NCBI GenBank assembly: GCA_040755755.1 | Contig: JBFLZW010000063.1 | Location: 1-34,685 of the forward strand | Direction: 5' to 3' | Length of the DNA stretch: 34,685 nucleotides | Source of the DNA: a bacterium | GTDB lineage: Bacteria; SZUA-182; DTGQ01 | Shown here: in pieces, positions 25,555 through 33,577 of the stretch | How positions within the stretch are numbered: position 1 is the stretch's first letter | Layout: each line of letters begins with the position of its first letter | Program-made: the position numbers and the translations under genes | Notes under the pieces: generated by a model | Told to the model about the DNA's origin: nothing | The model's database searches: none | What the model saw: the letters and a program-made list of their open reading frames with translations, nothing else

Positions 25555-26934
25555 ATGAGAAACTTACCGGACAAGGTCTGCAAGCGGCCGCTCGCCCTTG
25601 TGCTCCTTGGTTTTTTCATTATTTTCTCCGGCTGCACGGCCAACTACCGGACCAATCCCTCCGCCCGGACAAACTCGGCTGCGGAATCAACGGTTTCTTC
25701 GGATGTTGAGATGGGGAAAAGAATTTTCGAGGAATTGAAACCTCAACTGGAATTTACTGCCAATCCATTAATTCAGGTCTATGTTGACCGGATCGGAAAA
25801 AGGATTGTCGAACAGGTTTACCCTAATCGGTTCGAATTCCGCTACTTTGTCATCAAATCCAATCAGCTCAATGCCTTTGCCTTGCCGAACGGATATATCT
25901 TCTTTACCGAGCGCCTGCTGAATGCCGTAAAAACGGAAGATGAACTGGCCTTTGTTCTCTGTCATGAAACCGCTCACGTTGCCAAAACCCATTTCCGAAG
26001 GCTCATGGAGAAAAAATCCAAGGTTGACATGGCCACTATGGCTGCCATGATCGCAGGCCTGCTCCTGAGCAAAGACGGTGAAATGGCCACGGCTGTTCAG
26101 GCTTTCAGTATCGGAGCGAACCAGACTATTTCCCTCAAGTACAGCCGGGAGTTTGAAGATGAGGCGGACGAGGCGGGATTTGCCTACCTCACTGATTCGG
26201 GATATCAGGGGCAGGGAGCCATTGACTTTATGGAAAAGCTCAATCAACTGGAGCGGATCACCATAGTTCCGCCGGTCTACCTCTCGACCCACCCGGCCAC
26301 TGCCTCGCGGGTTTACCATCTGGAGCAGTTAAACCGGAGAAACCCGTCCACTCCTGCAAAACCGGTAGGCAACATCCGCCGTTTTCAGATCTGGAACCGG
26401 CTCGAAACCGAAAACCCCCAGGAGTACTGGAAGGATATTCAGGCCGCCTGCCAGGAGGACCCCAACAATCCCGATCTTCTGTACGGTCAGGCCCTGGCCC
26501 TCGGAAAGATCGGCAGGGCGAAGGAATCCCTGGATTTCTTTCAAAAGTGCCTGGCCATCAATCCCCGTGACAATGATGCGCTTCGGGATATGGGAATCAG
26601 TCTCTTCCGCCAGGGTGAATACCAGGAGGCGCAAAAGCGCCTGGATCAGGCGGTCAAAGCCAGTCCCGATGATTTCCTGGCCTTTCATTACCTGGGCCGG
26701 ACGTTGAAAGAAGCGAATCAGGCAGACAAAGCCATAGCCAAACTCACTCAGTCCAGAGAACTGCAGCCGGACTTCGCTGAAAATTACTACTATCTGGGCC
26801 TGCTCTACCAGCAAAAAGGCCAGTTGGAGGAAGCCCATGAGAACTTCAGCACCCACTTCTCCCTGAAAGGGAATCAGAAGGCAGCCCAGTTTCACCACAA
26901 GGAAGCGGAGCGGATCAAGGCAAGCAGGAAGTAA
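25555..26934 (+). CDS. M48-family metalloprotease with C-terminal TPR repeats (BepA/YfgC-like lipoprotein)
   Basis: 459 residues. A signal sequence ends in FSGC, a plausible lipobox, so the product is probably lipid-anchored in the periplasm. The M48 zinc site is HETAH at residues 137-141, with the third ligand in SREFEDEADEAG near residue 200. A short linker (about 260-290) leads into three or four TPR units (about 300-459): DLLYGQALALGKIGRAKESL, ALRDMGISLFRQGEYQEAQ and so on. This domain order is that of BepA, which degrades misassembled outer-membrane proteins. ATG choice is supported by GGAGG and AAGGGA upstream. A small ORF follows 30 nt downstream and is split by a mobile element. Confidence 0.9.
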   Translation: MRNLPDKVCKRPLALVLLGFFIIFSGCTANYRTNPSARTNSAAESTVSSDVEMGKRIFEELKPQLEFTANPLIQVYVDRIGKRIVEQVYPNRFEFRYFVIKSNQLNAFALPNGYIFFTERLLNAVKTEDELAFVLCHETAHVAKTHFRRLMEKKSKVDMATMAAMIAGLLLSKDGEMATAVQAFSIGANQTISLKYSREFEDEADEAGFAYLTDSGYQGQGAIDFMEKLNQLERITIVPPVYLSTHPATASRVYHLEQLNRRNPSTPAKPVGNIRRFQIWNRLETENPQEYWKDIQAACQEDPNNPDLLYGQALALGKIGRAKESLDFFQKCLAINPRDNDALRDMGISLFRQGEYQEAQKRLDQAVKASPDDFLAFHYLGRTLKEANQADKAIAKLTQSRELQPDFAENYYYLGLLYQQKGQLEEAHENFSTHFSLKGNQKAAQFHHKEAERIKASRK

Positions 26935-26964
26935 GAGATGGGAGTGGAGAATGGGAGGGTGAAA

Positions 26965-27348
26965 ATGGCATCAATTATCCACAGGGATGAGAATAACGAG
27001 TTAGAAGAGATGTTAGGGCGAATGGCACTTACATAAGAATTAGTAATTCTCCCGCAGAGACGCTGAGACGCAGAGGATATCATTGAAAAGTAAAAGTAAA
27101 ATAAGTTCCTCCTTGTGCCTTTTTACTTTTTGCTTGCTTCCAGGCCGTTGACACATCGATATATCCCGACTTTCATCAGGACCTTGCCGGATTGGTTGTT
27201 CTCTGCGTCTCTGCGGGAGATCTTTTTTCCCTGTGTGCTTTGTGTCCTCTCTATATTATAAGCTTGGCTTATGTAAGTGCCATTCATGTTAGGGCTTGAT
27301 CTCGACCAAGAAGCTATTGAAGACCTTATCAAGGCGCGCAAACTTTAA
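26965..27348 (+). pseudogene. Small ORF (36 codons when repaired) split by MITE-like insertion
   Basis: An ATG at 26965 with GGGAGG six bases upstream opens a frame reading MASIIHRDENNELEEMLG. The frame enters the element at 27020. If the element and one copy of the 10-bp duplication are removed (joining 27019 to 27296), it continues in frame as LDLDQEAIEDLIKARKL and stops at TAA 27346-27348. The repaired peptide is acidic and largely helical. An in-frame ATG at 26938 would add nine residues. It follows the M48 gene by 30 nt and was probably its last cistron. I do not recognise a family. Confidence 0.65.
27020..27285. mobile_element. Complete 266-bp MITE-like element with 18-bp TIRs and 10-bp target duplication
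   Basis: Perfect terminal inverted repeats GAATGGCACTTACATAAG (27020-27037) and its complement (27268-27285) are flanked by direct copies of ATGTTAGGGC (27010-27019 and 27286-27295). The interior is non-coding and about 93% identical by eye to the joined right and left window-edge copies. Subterminal inverted repeats contain GCAGAGACGC motifs. A duplication of 9-12 bp is typical of IS4-superfamily insertions, so a full-length IS4-like parent elsewhere in the genome is likely, but no transposase is present here. Confidence 0.9.
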
Positions 27349-27379
27349 AGGCCCTTCGGAACACCATTTTGAAATTTTC

Positions 27380-27409
27380 TTGATTAAAGGTAGCGTTTTA
27401 AGATATCTT
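27380..27409 (+). promoter_or_regulatory. Candidate sigma-70 promoter of the restriction-modification genes
   Basis: TTGATT, an 18-bp spacer and TATCTT, about 60 nt before the endonuclease start, in AT-rich sequence. Both boxes are degenerate. Confidence 0.35.
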
Positions 27410-27468
27410 ACTTTAGTGAAAACTTCTGACCAAATTTCCACAAATTATGTCGAAGGGAAATATAAGCC

Positions 27469-28350
27469 ATGATAGAAGGAAGGCAAACGTCTTTTGCAGA
27501 ATACAAGATAAACGGGCATAATTGGATAACGCTTGCCACAGGAGAATATTATCCGGATATCTTAAAAGATGCTTGCGAGCTCTACAAACCGGTGTTAGTG
27601 ATGTTTGGGCAATTGCTCAAGACTTCCGAATCATCAATACGCTTATTTATGCAAATTTCAGAAGTTCCGAATGGATGGATGAGGGTGCAACTTGCTCGAG
27701 TTTTTCGAAAGTATGTTAGCCCCGAAACGCCAGTTGAGATGCTTAAAAGGAGTACAAAGGCGAAAGAAATTTGCGACCAATATGGAGCAAGTTTTAGGCC
27801 GATTCAGGAAGTCCAAGCTGCATATACAGGCCGCCCTATACCTGATGAGGCGTTGTGTGCAATTTTATGGGAATACAAGGATCGCGGGAAAAAAGGTTAT
27901 GACTTAACTGAGCGATTTTTCTCTATATTCCGTTCCCAATTTCCCAATCTGCCTATTATAGGCCCACAGCGAGCTGGGAAGGATGTTCAGATAGGTTCCG
28001 TGTTTGCTGACTATCCTAACCCAAATCGTCCTGTAGACTTTGTGATCTATGATGATAATAAAGTTGATGTATTGGCTATAGGACTGGCTCGATACGATTC
28101 CGACCGAGGTGGTGCACAAGAGGACGATAGAACCGGTGGTTATCAAAATTGTGCTAACGAAATCCTTGGTTATGCACAAAAGTGTAAATTAAAAACCAAA
28201 GTCATTTTTCTCAATGATGGACCAGGTCTTTTACTTGGATCGATGTGGGATGATTATGCAAGCATAGAGAACAGTTGGCCAGGTAAGATTATTATTGTAA
28301 CGCTTCGTCTAGTGCCAGAACGTATCTCTCTTGAATGGCTTCGGACTTAA
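27469..28350 (+). CDS. Predicted type II restriction endonuclease (partner of the following methyltransferase)
   Basis: A 293-residue soluble protein immediately upstream of a DNA methyltransferase. A predicted nuclease-like core around residues 185-225 reads VDFVIYDDNKVDVLAIGLAR and then YDSDRGGAQEDDRTGGYQNC. This Asp-rich stretch precedes a conserved-looking ILGYA helix and KVIFLNDGPGLLLGSMWDDY. A classical PD-(D/E)xK lysine is not obvious: the position where an E-x-K would follow the hydrophobic strand reads GLA. The enzyme class is therefore inferred mainly from context. The coding sequence is clearly AT-richer than the neighbours on both sides, suggesting horizontal acquisition as a unit. 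AAGGGA lies about 11 nt upstream of the ATG. Confidence 0.65.
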   Translation: MIEGRQTSFAEYKINGHNWITLATGEYYPDILKDACELYKPVLVMFGQLLKTSESSIRLFMQISEVPNGWMRVQLARVFRKYVSPETPVEMLKRSTKAKEICDQYGASFRPIQEVQAAYTGRPIPDEALCAILWEYKDRGKKGYDLTERFFSIFRSQFPNLPIIGPQRAGKDVQIGSVFADYPNPNRPVDFVIYDDNKVDVLAIGLARYDSDRGGAQEDDRTGGYQNCANEILGYAQKCKLKTKVIFLNDGPGLLLGSMWDDYASIENSWPGKIIIVTLRLVPERISLEWLRT

Positions 28351-28367
28351 AACAAGGAGGAGTAAAA

Positions 28368-29741
28368 TTGGCTACGGGTATTCCTAAAACAAAATGGAAT
28401 AACGATAAAGTACCACATTCTATTGACACCCTTCAGGATATTTTTGATATATCATTATCTTACAAAGGGAAACGCCTGGAGCGTGAAATTCTTGCCACTA
28501 GACCCGCTGAAACTAAAGTATTGTGGCAAGGTAAATATAAGAATGAAGATCAAAATGAGAACCGTCTTTACTATGGTGACAACTTGCATATCTTAGCTTC
28601 TCTTCTCAATGATCCCTTAGTACGTGGAAAGGTACGCCTTATTTATATTGATCCGCCTTTTGCAACTAAAAGTATTTTTCAGTCTCGCTCTCAAACCGAT
28701 GCTTATTGTGACTTATTAGTTGGTTCCAACTATATTGAGTTCATGCGTGAAAGATTATTGTTACTTCGAGAGCTCTTAGCGCAAGATGGTTCAATTTATA
28801 TACACCTTGACGATAATATGGCTTTCTATATTAAAATTATTATGGACGAAATTTTTGGCCGAGAAAACTTTCGAAATTGGATCACACGAAAGAAATGCAA
28901 TCCCAAGAATTACACTCGAAAAGCTTATGGTAATATTTCAGACTATATTCTCTTTTATACTAAATCAGATAGTTACGTCTGGAATCGCTCTCTTGAAAAA
29001 TGGACTTCAGATCGCGCTGCAAAGGAATATCAGTACATTGAAGAGAAAACCGGACGTAGATATAAGAAGGTTCCCATTCATGCCCCTGGCATACGAAATG
29101 GTGAAACAGGAAAGCCTTGGCGAGGAATGAGCCCTCCGCCTGGAAAGCATTGGCAATTTCTGCCCAAAACACTTGATGAGATGGATGCAAGAGGAGATAT
29201 CTATTGGTCTCCAAATGGTAATCCACGGAGAAAGATATATTTAGATGAAAGTGACGGTATTCCTGTGCAGGATATTTGGCTAGAATTCTGCGACGCGCAC
29301 AACCAGAACATAAAAATTACTGGCTATCCAACGGAAAAAAATCCAGATTTGCTTGCCCGTATTATTGAAGCCTCCTCAAACGCTGGTGATCTGATAATTG
29401 ATTGTTTTTCTGGAGCTGGAACAACTTTGGCTGTAGCTTCTCAGCTAGGGCGCAGATGGATAGGAATTGATAATAGTGGTGAAGCTATCACAACTACTCT
29501 GAGGCGATTTGCTCAAGGGCTTGAACGCATGGGTGATTTCGTCACCAAAGGTAAATCTCCAAAAGAAAATAAACAGATCGGTAAACCTCTTCCAATGTTC
29601 GATTCAGCGGAATTGCCCATACAAGGTAAGGTAATCTCTAAACAGGATAATGTTATCAAAGATTTCTCTCTTTATGTGACGGAGTCGTATGCCGAGGAAT
29701 TAGAAGACAGTATTATGAAATGGAGAGAGTGTATTTATTAG
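28368..29741 (+). CDS. DNA methyltransferase, beta-class amino-methyltransferase (adenine-N6 or cytosine-N4)
   Basis: 457 residues starting at TTG 28368, 17 nt after the endonuclease stop. AGGAGG sits 7 nt upstream of this TTG, much better placed than for the in-frame ATG 28335, which overlaps the endonuclease gene. Motif IV DPPF (D95-F98) precedes motif I DCFSGAGTTLA (from D345), the order of the beta class. A long target-recognition region lies between them. DPPF is compatible with N6-adenine or N4-cytosine methylation. The methyltransferase protects host DNA against the neighbouring endonuclease. It ends only 10 nt from the convergent sigma-54 activator gene. Confidence 0.88.
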   Translation: MATGIPKTKWNNDKVPHSIDTLQDIFDISLSYKGKRLEREILATRPAETKVLWQGKYKNEDQNENRLYYGDNLHILASLLNDPLVRGKVRLIYIDPPFATKSIFQSRSQTDAYCDLLVGSNYIEFMRERLLLLRELLAQDGSIYIHLDDNMAFYIKIIMDEIFGRENFRNWITRKKCNPKNYTRKAYGNISDYILFYTKSDSYVWNRSLEKWTSDRAAKEYQYIEEKTGRRYKKVPIHAPGIRNGETGKPWRGMSPPPGKHWQFLPKTLDEMDARGDIYWSPNGNPRRKIYLDESDGIPVQDIWLEFCDAHNQNIKITGYPTEKNPDLLARIIEASSNAGDLIIDCFSGAGTTLAVASQLGRRWIGIDNSGEAITTTLRRFAQGLERMGDFVTKGKSPKENKQIGKPLPMFDSAELPIQGKVISKQDNVIKDFSLYVTESYAEELEDSIMKWRECIY

Positions 29742-29751
29742 AAACCGTGCC

Positions 29752-31119
29752 TTAATTTTCCACACCGTACTTCTTCATCTTATAGCGCAGGACCCGTTCG
29801 CTGATACCCAGGTATTCGGCAGCCCTGGTCTGTACTCCATGATGGAGGTTCAGGGCCTTCTCGATCATTTTTTTCTCCAGCGAGGACACTGCCGTGTCGA
29901 GCGATTGAGCCGGACCGGGCACAAGATCCTCTTCAGACAGATGGGCGTGATGGGCATGGATATTCGGCGGAAGGTCAGCCAGGGTGATGTATTCATGCCG
30001 GGTCAGGACTATGGCCCGCTCCATGATGTTTTCCAGCTCTCTGACATTACCCGGATAGTGGTACTTGAGCAGCACGTCGAGAACCTCTTTGGTCACGCCC
30101 CTGACTTCCTTTTTGCATTTCTGAGTATACCGCTGCAGGAAAAACTCGATCATTCTGGGAATATCCTCCTTGCGCTCCCGCAAGGGGGGCAGGAAGATCG
30201 GCACCACATTCAGGCGGTAGTAGAGGTCTTCACGAAAGTTGCCCTCAGTGATATCCTTTTCCAGGTCCTTGTTCGTGGCTGCAATAACGCGCACATCGAC
30301 ATGAAGGCTGGTGTTTGCGCCGATCCGCTGGATTTCCTTTTCCTGAAGAACCCGCAGGAGCTTGGCTTGCAGGGGATGGGAGATGTCTCCGATTTCGTCC
30401 AGGAAAATGGTCCCGGAATTGGCTTCTTCGAAACGGCCGATCCGTCGCTGAATAGCGCCGGTAAACGATCCCTTCTCATGGCCGAACAGCTCGCTTTCCA
30501 GCAGGTTTTCCGGCAGGGCCGCACAATTGACTTTGATGAAAGACCGCTTTGCCCTGGGGCTGTTGAAGTGAATGGCATGGGCGATCAGTTCCTTGCCCGT
30601 TCCGCTCTCACCGCGGATCAGCACCGTCGTATCGGTCCTGGCCACCCGGCTGACCAGGCTCAGGATTTCCTCCATGGTATCGCTCCCGCTGATGATATTA
30701 TCGAACGAGTATCGCTGAGAGAGCATTTCCCGCAATTCGCGGTTTTCCTCGACCAGATGCAGGTATTCCGTTCCCTTTTGGATGATGATCAAAAGCTCGT
30801 TCAGGTCAATGGGTTTGGCCAGGTAATCGTAAGCCCCGGACTTCATGGCAGCTACCGCCCGGTCAACCGTGCCATATGCGGTAAAAATAACGACCAGAAT
30901 GGCAGGGTTGATCCTTTTAACCTCCTTCAGCAATTCCTGCCCGGTTACCTCCGGCATCTGATAATCAGTCAGGATCATATCGATCTGCTCTTCTCTGACC
31001 AGGCTCAATGCCTCTTTGGCATTGCCGCAGGCCAGGGCGTGATATCCCTTTTTCACCAGAAAACCTTTCAGCATCTCCCGCTGATTCTTCTCATCATCGA
31101 CAATCAGAATGTTGATCAT
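29752..31119 (-). CDS. NtrC-family sigma-54-dependent response regulator
   Basis: 455 residues. Receiver domain 1-120 has D8, D9 and the phospho-acceptor D52 in ILTDYQMPE, with T79 and K101 at the usual positions in FTAYG and LAKPID. The AAA+ domain (about 140-370) has GESGTGKE (Walker A), ESELFGHEKGSFTGA with Ser in place of the second residue of the GAFTGA loop, a common variant, and GTIFLDEIGD (Walker B). A Fis-type helix-turn-helix (AAEYLGISERVLRYKMKKYG) closes the protein. It activates sigma-54 RNA polymerase. The ATG overlaps the kinase stop (ATGA), so the two are translationally coupled. GGAG is about 11 nt upstream. Confidence 0.95.
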   Translation of the reverse strand: MINILIVDDEKNQREMLKGFLVKKGYHALACGNAKEALSLVREEQIDMILTDYQMPEVTGQELLKEVKRINPAILVVIFTAYGTVDRAVAAMKSGAYDYLAKPIDLNELLIIIQKGTEYLHLVEENRELREMLSQRYSFDNIISGSDTMEEILSLVSRVARTDTTVLIRGESGTGKELIAHAIHFNSPRAKRSFIKVNCAALPENLLESELFGHEKGSFTGAIQRRIGRFEEANSGTIFLDEIGDISHPLQAKLLRVLQEKEIQRIGANTSLHVDVRVIAATNKDLEKDITEGNFREDLYYRLNVVPIFLPPLRERKEDIPRMIEFFLQRYTQKCKKEVRGVTKEVLDVLLKYHYPGNVRELENIMERAIVLTRHEYITLADLPPNIHAHHAHLSEEDLVPGPAQSLDTAVSSLEKKMIEKALNLHHGVQTRAAEYLGISERVLRYKMKKYGVEN

Positions 31120-32834
31120 ATCTGCTTCATCTCCACAACCGGCATCATTGGCTTGACAGGCAGCCAGATCCGAAACTCCGAGCCCTCTCCTACCGCGGAC
31201 TCCACTTCGATTTTTCCGCCATGCTCCTCGACAATCTTTTGTGAAATGGGCAGGCCCAGTCCTACCCCACCTTCTTTACTGGTATAGTATATCTCGAAAA
31301 TCCTGGCCGTGTCGGCGATACCTGTTCCGGTATCAGCCACGCAGATCAGAATCCGGTCCTGCACCTGACTGACCCTGACCGTGATCAGCCCTCCTCCGGG
31401 CATGGCCTGGACGGCATTGCGGATGATATTGATCAAAGCCTGCTTGATCTGGTTTGGATCACAACGGCACTGCAGGCACGGCCCCTGCTGGTATTCGGTC
31501 TGGATTTTCACCCGGTTCTTTTCCGCTTCAGCAGCGAAAATGAAGACAAGATCGTCGACCAGGTGCGGGATATTAACCTCCTGCAACTCAAGCTTCGGTT
31601 CCCTGGCAAAATTGAGAAAATTACCGATGATCTTATCGACCCGCGTGACCTCGTTTCTGATGATCTCGGTGAAGTTAATGAATTCCTGCCTGTTTTCCTC
31701 GTTTGCGGGCAGATACTCGTGCTGAAGCCGCTGAATGGCCATACTGATGGCATTCAACGGATTTCTGATCTCATGGGCTACGCCTGCCGCCAGCTTGCCG
31801 ATAGAGGTCAGGCGTTCGGTTCGCTGCAAACTCTCGGCCAGGATTTTGTGCCGCCTGTACTGGACGCATTGATGGTAAAAGATGGTTATCAGACCACCGC
31901 TGCCCAGGGCAATGATCAGCAGGCCAAACCAGAGTGAATTTTTCTGGGATTGCTGAATATTTTTGGTAAATTTATCCAGAGAGAGGCCAACCCGGAATAT
32001 CCCCGCCACCTTCCCCTGAAAAATGAATGGCCTGACAATCTCATAAGCTTCCGCCCCTGACTGAAGGCGGCGAAAGCCGGTCTGAATGCCGGTGGGACGC
32101 TGCGAGATTTGCAGTACCGGCAGGCGGACATGCCGCGGAGCAACCATGCAGCTTTGCTGGTCCTGGAAGGAAATATAGCTGATTCCGTCCTGTTCGGCAA
32201 TATCACTGATTAGTTTTCCAAGTCCGATCTCCTTGCGAAACTGCTCCATATAGTGGGCATCCACATGGACAATGATGGCTCCCTGGTTGTTTTCCCTGGC
32301 TATTGCTACCCAGAAGAGATTCTCCATGATTGGATGATCCTGATGAACCCCCTCCAGGATGAATCTCTTCTCACCGCGCAGAATGGGATCGATCACCCTG
32401 AGAAAAATCGCCCGGTGCCGGTAATCAGGCAGCCAGTTCAGGATCGAGGGGAAAGGCGGAGCCAGGGAATCAAGCATCACCCTGCCGCACTGATCGACCA
32501 CCTGGACGCGAAACAGATTATTCCTGGTTACCACCTCATTCAGGAGAATGCTGCTGCAGCCATTCACCTGAATCAGCATATCGATCAACCGCGCATTGTC
32601 CAGAAGGCGGTTAATCAGTATCTCCTGGGCCAGTTTATTGGAAATAATGGCGTTCTTTCCGCTGGCCTGAAGGCTTTCCACCAGGGCCTCTCCCTGCTCG
32701 TGCAAAGCCTTATAGAGAACCTGTTTCCCCTTTTGCATTTGCCAGAGGCTGTGGAAACCGACAACAATGATCAGCAAAAAAATGCTCGCAATTGCGTAGG
32801 TCCACGAAAGATTCGTCTCTCTTTCTTCTTTCAT
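31116..32834 (-). CDS. Membrane-bound sensor histidine kinase, partner of the NtrC-type regulator
   Basis: 572 residues. TM1 is about residues 11-30 (YAIASIFLLIIVVGFHSLW) and TM2 about 298-320 (SLWFGLLIIALGSGGLITIFY), enclosing an extracytoplasmic sensor of about 265 residues with no recognised ligand-binding motif. HisKA follows with H354 in VAHEIRNPLNAI, and HATPase with NIIRNAVQAMPGGG (N box), CVADTGTGIAD (G1) and GGVGLGLPIS (G2). It lacks PAS domains. AGGAAA precedes the ATG. The kinase and regulator form a two-gene operon. The signal is unknown. Confidence 0.95.
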   Translation of the reverse strand: MKEERETNLSWTYAIASIFLLIIVVGFHSLWQMQKGKQVLYKALHEQGEALVESLQASGKNAIISNKLAQEILINRLLDNARLIDMLIQVNGCSSILLNEVVTRNNLFRVQVVDQCGRVMLDSLAPPFPSILNWLPDYRHRAIFLRVIDPILRGEKRFILEGVHQDHPIMENLFWVAIARENNQGAIIVHVDAHYMEQFRKEIGLGKLISDIAEQDGISYISFQDQQSCMVAPRHVRLPVLQISQRPTGIQTGFRRLQSGAEAYEIVRPFIFQGKVAGIFRVGLSLDKFTKNIQQSQKNSLWFGLLIIALGSGGLITIFYHQCVQYRRHKILAESLQRTERLTSIGKLAAGVAHEIRNPLNAISMAIQRLQHEYLPANEENRQEFINFTEIIRNEVTRVDKIIGNFLNFAREPKLELQEVNIPHLVDDLVFIFAAEAEKNRVKIQTEYQQGPCLQCRCDPNQIKQALINIIRNAVQAMPGGGLITVRVSQVQDRILICVADTGTGIADTARIFEIYYTSKEGGVGLGLPISQKIVEEHGGKIEVESAVGEGSEFRIWLPVKPMMPVVEMKQI

Positions 32835-33041
32835 CGCTGCTTTCCTGAAAAACTGCTCAGTGATCAGTGGCGCACGGCATTCCGTTTTTTTGGCCTATTA
32901 TAATGCTCAAACCTCTCATTCTCAAGATGGGAATGAAAATAAAAAGTCAACGGCTTTCATTCTTGCTTTTCTCTGTGCCTCTGTGTCTCTGTGGTTTCTT
33001 TGTCTTTGTTTTTATTATGGTCAAAAGCTATCGTTTGCAAT
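32835..33041. other. Intergenic leader of the two-component operon, no gene
   Basis: A single CAGTGATCAGTGG heptamer pair lies at about 32859-32871, and an exact-looking run of CTCTGTG-type repeats at about 32970-32995. A promoter for the kinase gene must lie here or further upstream, but no convincing pair of boxes was found. Confidence 0.45.
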
Positions 33042-33070
33042 TAAAAAATAAGGCGGGAAAGTTTCCCGCC
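33042..33070 (-). terminator. Intrinsic terminator on the minus strand
   Basis: A perfect nine-base-pair stem GGCGGGAAA/TTTCCCGCC (33052-33070) is followed on the minus strand by TTATTTTTT. This is a textbook rho-independent terminator. It ends a minus-strand transcript that begins upstream of the two-component operon; no annotated gene of usual size precedes it. Confidence 0.85.
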
Positions 33071-33275
33071 TCCCGTATCAAAATCTCTTTTATGCCCTTC
33101 GAGGATATGTCCTGGTAAAATCACCGGGAATGGAAAGTCCGCTTACTTTCCTTTCTCCGGTTTATTTCACATTCCCACCACCTCCTTATTCCATGTTATT
33201 CTTGACCATTGGGATGGCAAACTCGACAATTTCAATGACTTTGTAAGGCCGATCACCTCCTTCATGTTCTTTGTT
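33042..33275 (-). ncRNA. Candidate sigma-54-controlled small RNA or small-ORF transcript
   Basis: The predicted transcript runs from about 33275 to the terminator at 33042, about 235 nt. It contains a nested hairpin: GGAAAGT/ACTTTCC (33132-33151) inside ACCGG/CCGGT (33123-33161). It also has two copies of AAGGAGGTGRTSGG; the first includes a 12-nt exact match to the full consensus Shine-Dalgarno AAGGAGGTGATC. Two tiny frames are possible: 33167-33265 (32 codons, starting MKEVIGLTK and ending NKEVVGM) and a frame ending at 33186 whose codons follow an RNY pattern and read RPYKVIEIVEFAIP. Neither has a well-placed start and ribosome-binding site, so non-coding, leader-peptide and small-protein readings all remain open. 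No known RNA family was recognised. Confidence 0.4.
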
Positions 33276-33285
33276 CTGTAGGAGT

Positions 33286-33301
33286 AGCAAGCGTCATGCC
33301 A
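33286..33301 (-). promoter_or_regulatory. Candidate sigma-54 promoter (-24/-12)
   Basis: On the minus strand TGGCATGACGCTTGCT fits the consensus TGGCAC-N5-TTGCW, with a single change (C to T) and correct spacing between GG and GC. It lies on the same strand as, and about 450 bp upstream of, the gene pair encoding a sigma-54 activator system, and a terminator closes the unit it would drive. Confidence 0.5.
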
Positions 33302-33509
33302 TCTCCCGATAAAAATCTGTTTTTCGTAATTATCAGAAAAATAAAGAGAATCATGGCATTTTCCTCCAAACTGAACCAGAAAGGCATGGGCCTTTCGACA
33401 ATTTTGTTCAGGCTGCCCGGCTGGAAAATATTATAAAGTTAACTATTGGCCTGACTTTATACGTCTTTTTCCCTAAACGAGGCACCGAAGGAGCTCGACA
33501 AAAATGTCG
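33302..33509. repeat. Cluster of short inverted repeats upstream of the sigma-54 promoter
   Basis: Four foldbacks lie in 210 bp: ATGCCAT/ATGGCAT (33296-33302 and 33353-33359) enclosing TTTTTC/GAAAAA; CTGAAC/GTTCAG (33371-33376 and 33406-33411) enclosing AAAGG/CCTTT; TATAAAGT/ACTTTATA (33432-33439 and 33454-33461); and CGACA-aaaa-TGTCG (33496-33509). They could be activator-binding sites for the sigma-54 promoter or an RNA structure. The orientation cannot be told from palindromes. Confidence 0.45.
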
Positions 33510-33541
33510 CGAAAAGGTTGCATTCTGGTCAGTCAAATTTT

Positions 33542-33571
33542 TTGACAAATCACTGCTCCGTCCAGTATCTT
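33542..33571 (+). promoter_or_regulatory. Sigma-70 promoter upstream of the 68-residue ORF
   Basis: TTGACA (33542-33547), 18 bp, TATCTT (33566-33571). The -10 box lies within the palindrome AGTAT-CTTA-ATACT (33564-33577), a plausible operator. Confidence 0.5.
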
Positions 33572-33577
33572 AATACT

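Noticed and set aside
29839-31287. 482-codon open frame antisense to the NtrC-type regulator
   Set aside because: It mirrors a well-conserved regulator and kinase; the predicted protein shows no recognisable features.
33251-33262. GATCACCTCCTT resembling the 3' end of 16S rRNA
   Set aside because: Only 12 nt match and no upstream rRNA is present. It is better read as a strong Shine-Dalgarno on the other strand.
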